A stretch of DNA of 7,279 nt from assembly GCA_034006405.1 (NCBI GenBank), contig JAVESW010000065.1, forward strand, positions 1 through 7,279. The letters are read 5' to 3'. This stretch comes from JALNYB01 sp023230065. Its GTDB lineage: Archaea > Thermoplasmatota > Thermoplasmata > Methanomassiliicoccales > Methanomethylophilaceae. Position numbers and translations under genes: made by a program. Below the pieces are notes generated by a model that did no database searches, was not told where the DNA came from, and saw nothing but the letters and a program-made list of their open reading frames with translations. Positions 6,208-7,279 of the stretch are shown one piece after another (position 1 is the stretch's first letter; each line of letters starts with the position of its first letter).

Positions 6208-6905
6208 AGATGTTTCTTCACGATCATGGTCGTAAAGTAACCATACTCTCTCGAAAGATCTATAGGTCCGATGTATTGATTCTTCATGCCTACATTGCTT
6301 ATGATCGTGGCACAGTTCTGATCGATGCCTCTCTCTGCCATCTTATCGGAGATATTCTTAACATTGTTACCGACCTTCATGAAGACCATGTTGTCGAATT
6401 TGTCCAATGCCTCATCAACAAGAGGTTCATTCTTGTTTGCGGGAACAATAGCAAGTCCTTCGTTACCCAATGTAAGGGGAAGGCCCGCCAAAGCGGCTCC
6501 GCTGCAGAATGAAGGTATTCCGGGAATTATCTCGGTCTTGAATCCGATACTGCGGATGTACCTTTGAAGATACATGAATGTACTGTAGATAGAGACATCT
6601 CCGAGCGTGATCATCGCAACATTCTTTCCATGTTTTAGCTCTTCAGCGATTATATCTCCGGCGACCTTTCCGCAGGCCATGTATTCGGGATCATCACCGG
6701 ACATTGTGAAGACGACTTCAAGGATCTTCTTTCCTTCAATGTTTACTACAGGTTTGATGATCTCAAATGCTGTGCTCTTCTCTCCGATTTTCTTTATAGG
6801 AGCGACCAGTATTTCGCAGTTTTCGATTATTTTCTTTGCTTTAAGAGTTATAAGTTCGGGATCTCCGGGACCTATGCCAACTCCGTAGAGGATTCCGTTC
6901 ATCAT
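6201..6905 (-). CDS. cbiL: Cobalt-factor II / precorrin-2 C(20)-methyltransferase
   Basis: This 234-residue SAM-dependent tetrapyrrole methyltransferase adds the C20 methyl group of the corrin ring. Motifs in order are GVGIGPGDPELITLKA at 8-23 (N-terminal substrate/SAM loop of the family), MITLGDVSIYSTFMYL at 98-113 and PGIPSFCSGAALAGLPL at 128-144, which together are typical of CbiL/CobI rather than CbiF, CbiH or CobA. Length is normal. An anaerobic archaeon would use the early-cobalt route, so cobalt-factor II is the likelier substrate; that is inferred. The gene begins with two ATG codons (6905 and 6902). AAGGA at 6911-6915 lies 5 bases before the first and 8 before the second, so either may be used. 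It follows cbiH by one base and is followed by the nitrilase gene after 6 bp, indicating one operon. Confidence 0.92.
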   Translation of the reverse strand: MMNGILYGVGIGPGDPELITLKAKKIIENCEILVAPIKKIGEKSTAFEIIKPVVNIEGKKILEVVFTMSGDDPEYMACGKVAGDIIAEELKHGKNVAMITLGDVSIYSTFMYLQRYIRSIGFKTEIIPGIPSFCSGAALAGLPLTLGNEGLAIVPANKNEPLVDEALDKFDNMVFMKVGNNVKNISDKMAERGIDQNCATIISNVGMKNQYIGPIDLSREYGYFTTMIVKKHLK

Positions 6906-6906
6906 A

Positions 6907-7279
6907 TCAGTCCTTGGAGATTTTTTCTATGTTGTATCCACGCGGGGTTATCATCTTTCCGTTCTTTACGTACGTCTTGGTGTTTCCTACGATGACTATA
7001 CAGAACATATCCACATCTGCATCCTTGAGTTTTCCGAGTGTTGTTATGTTCTTCTCTTCTCCTTTTCTGCCCGCGTTTTTTACAATACCTACTGGAGTGT
7101 CAGGAGAATGATATTTCAATAAAATATCAGTTGCCTGCGCCAGATAATCGATTCTAGTCTTGCTTTTAGGATTGTACAACGCGATGACGAAGTCTCCCTG
7201 TCCTGCGAGGTCCACTCTTTTCATTATAAGGTCCAAAGGTGTCATGAGGTCACTGAGGCTTATGATAGCAAGGTCATGC
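6907..7279 (-). CDS. cbiH: Cobalt-factor III / precorrin-3B C(17)-methyltransferase, C-terminal part (partial)
   Basis: This is the C-terminal half of a CbiH/CobJ methyltransferase, which methylates C17 and contracts the tetrapyrrole ring. The reading frame is open to the window edge, so the true start lies outside; an ATG at 7245 is internal. Upstream of it the frame reads HDLAIISLSDLMTP, matching the family's HDF-x-x-ISLSDLLTP, followed by FVIALYNPKSKTR (residues 19-31 from that ATG), a GIVKNAGRKGE segment and the typical C-terminal GNTKTYVKNGKMITPRGY. The family identity is therefore clear despite truncation. It runs directly into cbiL with a single base between, as expected for successive corrin-ring methylation enzymes. 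In an anaerobic archaeon the CbiH-type reaction on cobalt-factor III is the likely one. Confidence 0.88.
   Translation of the reverse strand, partial: HDLAIISLSDLMTPLDLIMKRVDLAGQGDFVIALYNPKSKTRIDYLAQATDILLKYHSPDTPVGIVKNAGRKGEEKNITTLGKLKDADVDMFCIVIVGNTKTYVKNGKMITPRGYNIEKISKD
6911..6915 (-). promoter_or_regulatory. Ribosome binding site of cbiL inside the cbiH 3' end
   Basis: AAGGA on the minus strand lies within the last two sense codons of cbiH, five bases before the first cbiL ATG. The match to the SD is moderate, but the position is right for coupled translation. Confidence 0.5.

Noticed and set aside
6907..7245. A complete 112-residue protein starting at the ATG at 7245
   Set aside because: The frame is open upstream to the window edge and encodes conserved CbiH residues (HDLAIISLSDL), so this is an internal Met of a truncated gene.

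Overview
The window looks like a piece of an archaeal chromosome, most plausibly from a methanogen of the Thermoplasmata/Methanomassiliicoccales kind. That placement is inferred from gene content and style only; no rRNA or marker gene is present. The archaeal signs are an archaeal-type CobT, an archaeal-type (ApgM-like) phosphoglycerate mutase relative, a Shine-Dalgarno (SD) to start arrangement that alternates with starts that look leaderless, and oligo-T tracts after stop codons. Every gene I can support is on the minus strand, so the transcription order runs from high to low coordinates.

Upstream unit (7279 down to 4549): the 3' part of cbiH (cobalt-factor III / precorrin-3B C17-methyltransferase, cut by the window edge), cbiL (cobalt-factor II / precorrin-2 C20-methyltransferase), a nitrilase-superfamily amidohydrolase starting at TTG, then mtnP (methylthioadenosine phosphorylase). 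The first three are packed with gaps of a few bases and SD sites embedded in the preceding stop codons. mtnP follows after 65 bp, has no SD, and has a TATA-like box at a distance that suits a leaderless mRNA. A hairpin plus oligo-U tract closes this unit just after mtnP.

Intergenic region (4320-4548): 229 bp, strikingly AT-rich, without a gene. From the mtnP side it holds the terminator, three helically phased TTCATATA repeats ending in a 12-bp palindrome, and, just in front of hypF, three GTTAA/TTAAC half-sites spaced about one DNA turn apart.

Downstream unit (4319 down to 28): hypF ([NiFe]-hydrogenase carbamoyltransferase), a short divergent ApgM-like alkaline-phosphatase-superfamily protein overlapping hypF by 4 bp (ATGA), and cobT (lower-ligand phosphoribosyltransferase of cobamide synthesis), whose SD overlaps the previous stop. 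The theme of the window is cofactor metabolism: corrin-ring methylation at one end, lower-ligand activation at the other, with hydrogenase maturation and MTA salvage between. The least explained gene is the ApgM-like one. Its position directly before cobT and its missing standard nucleophile motif make it a candidate for something other than glycolytic phosphoglycerate mutase, possibly the phosphatase step of cobamide assembly.
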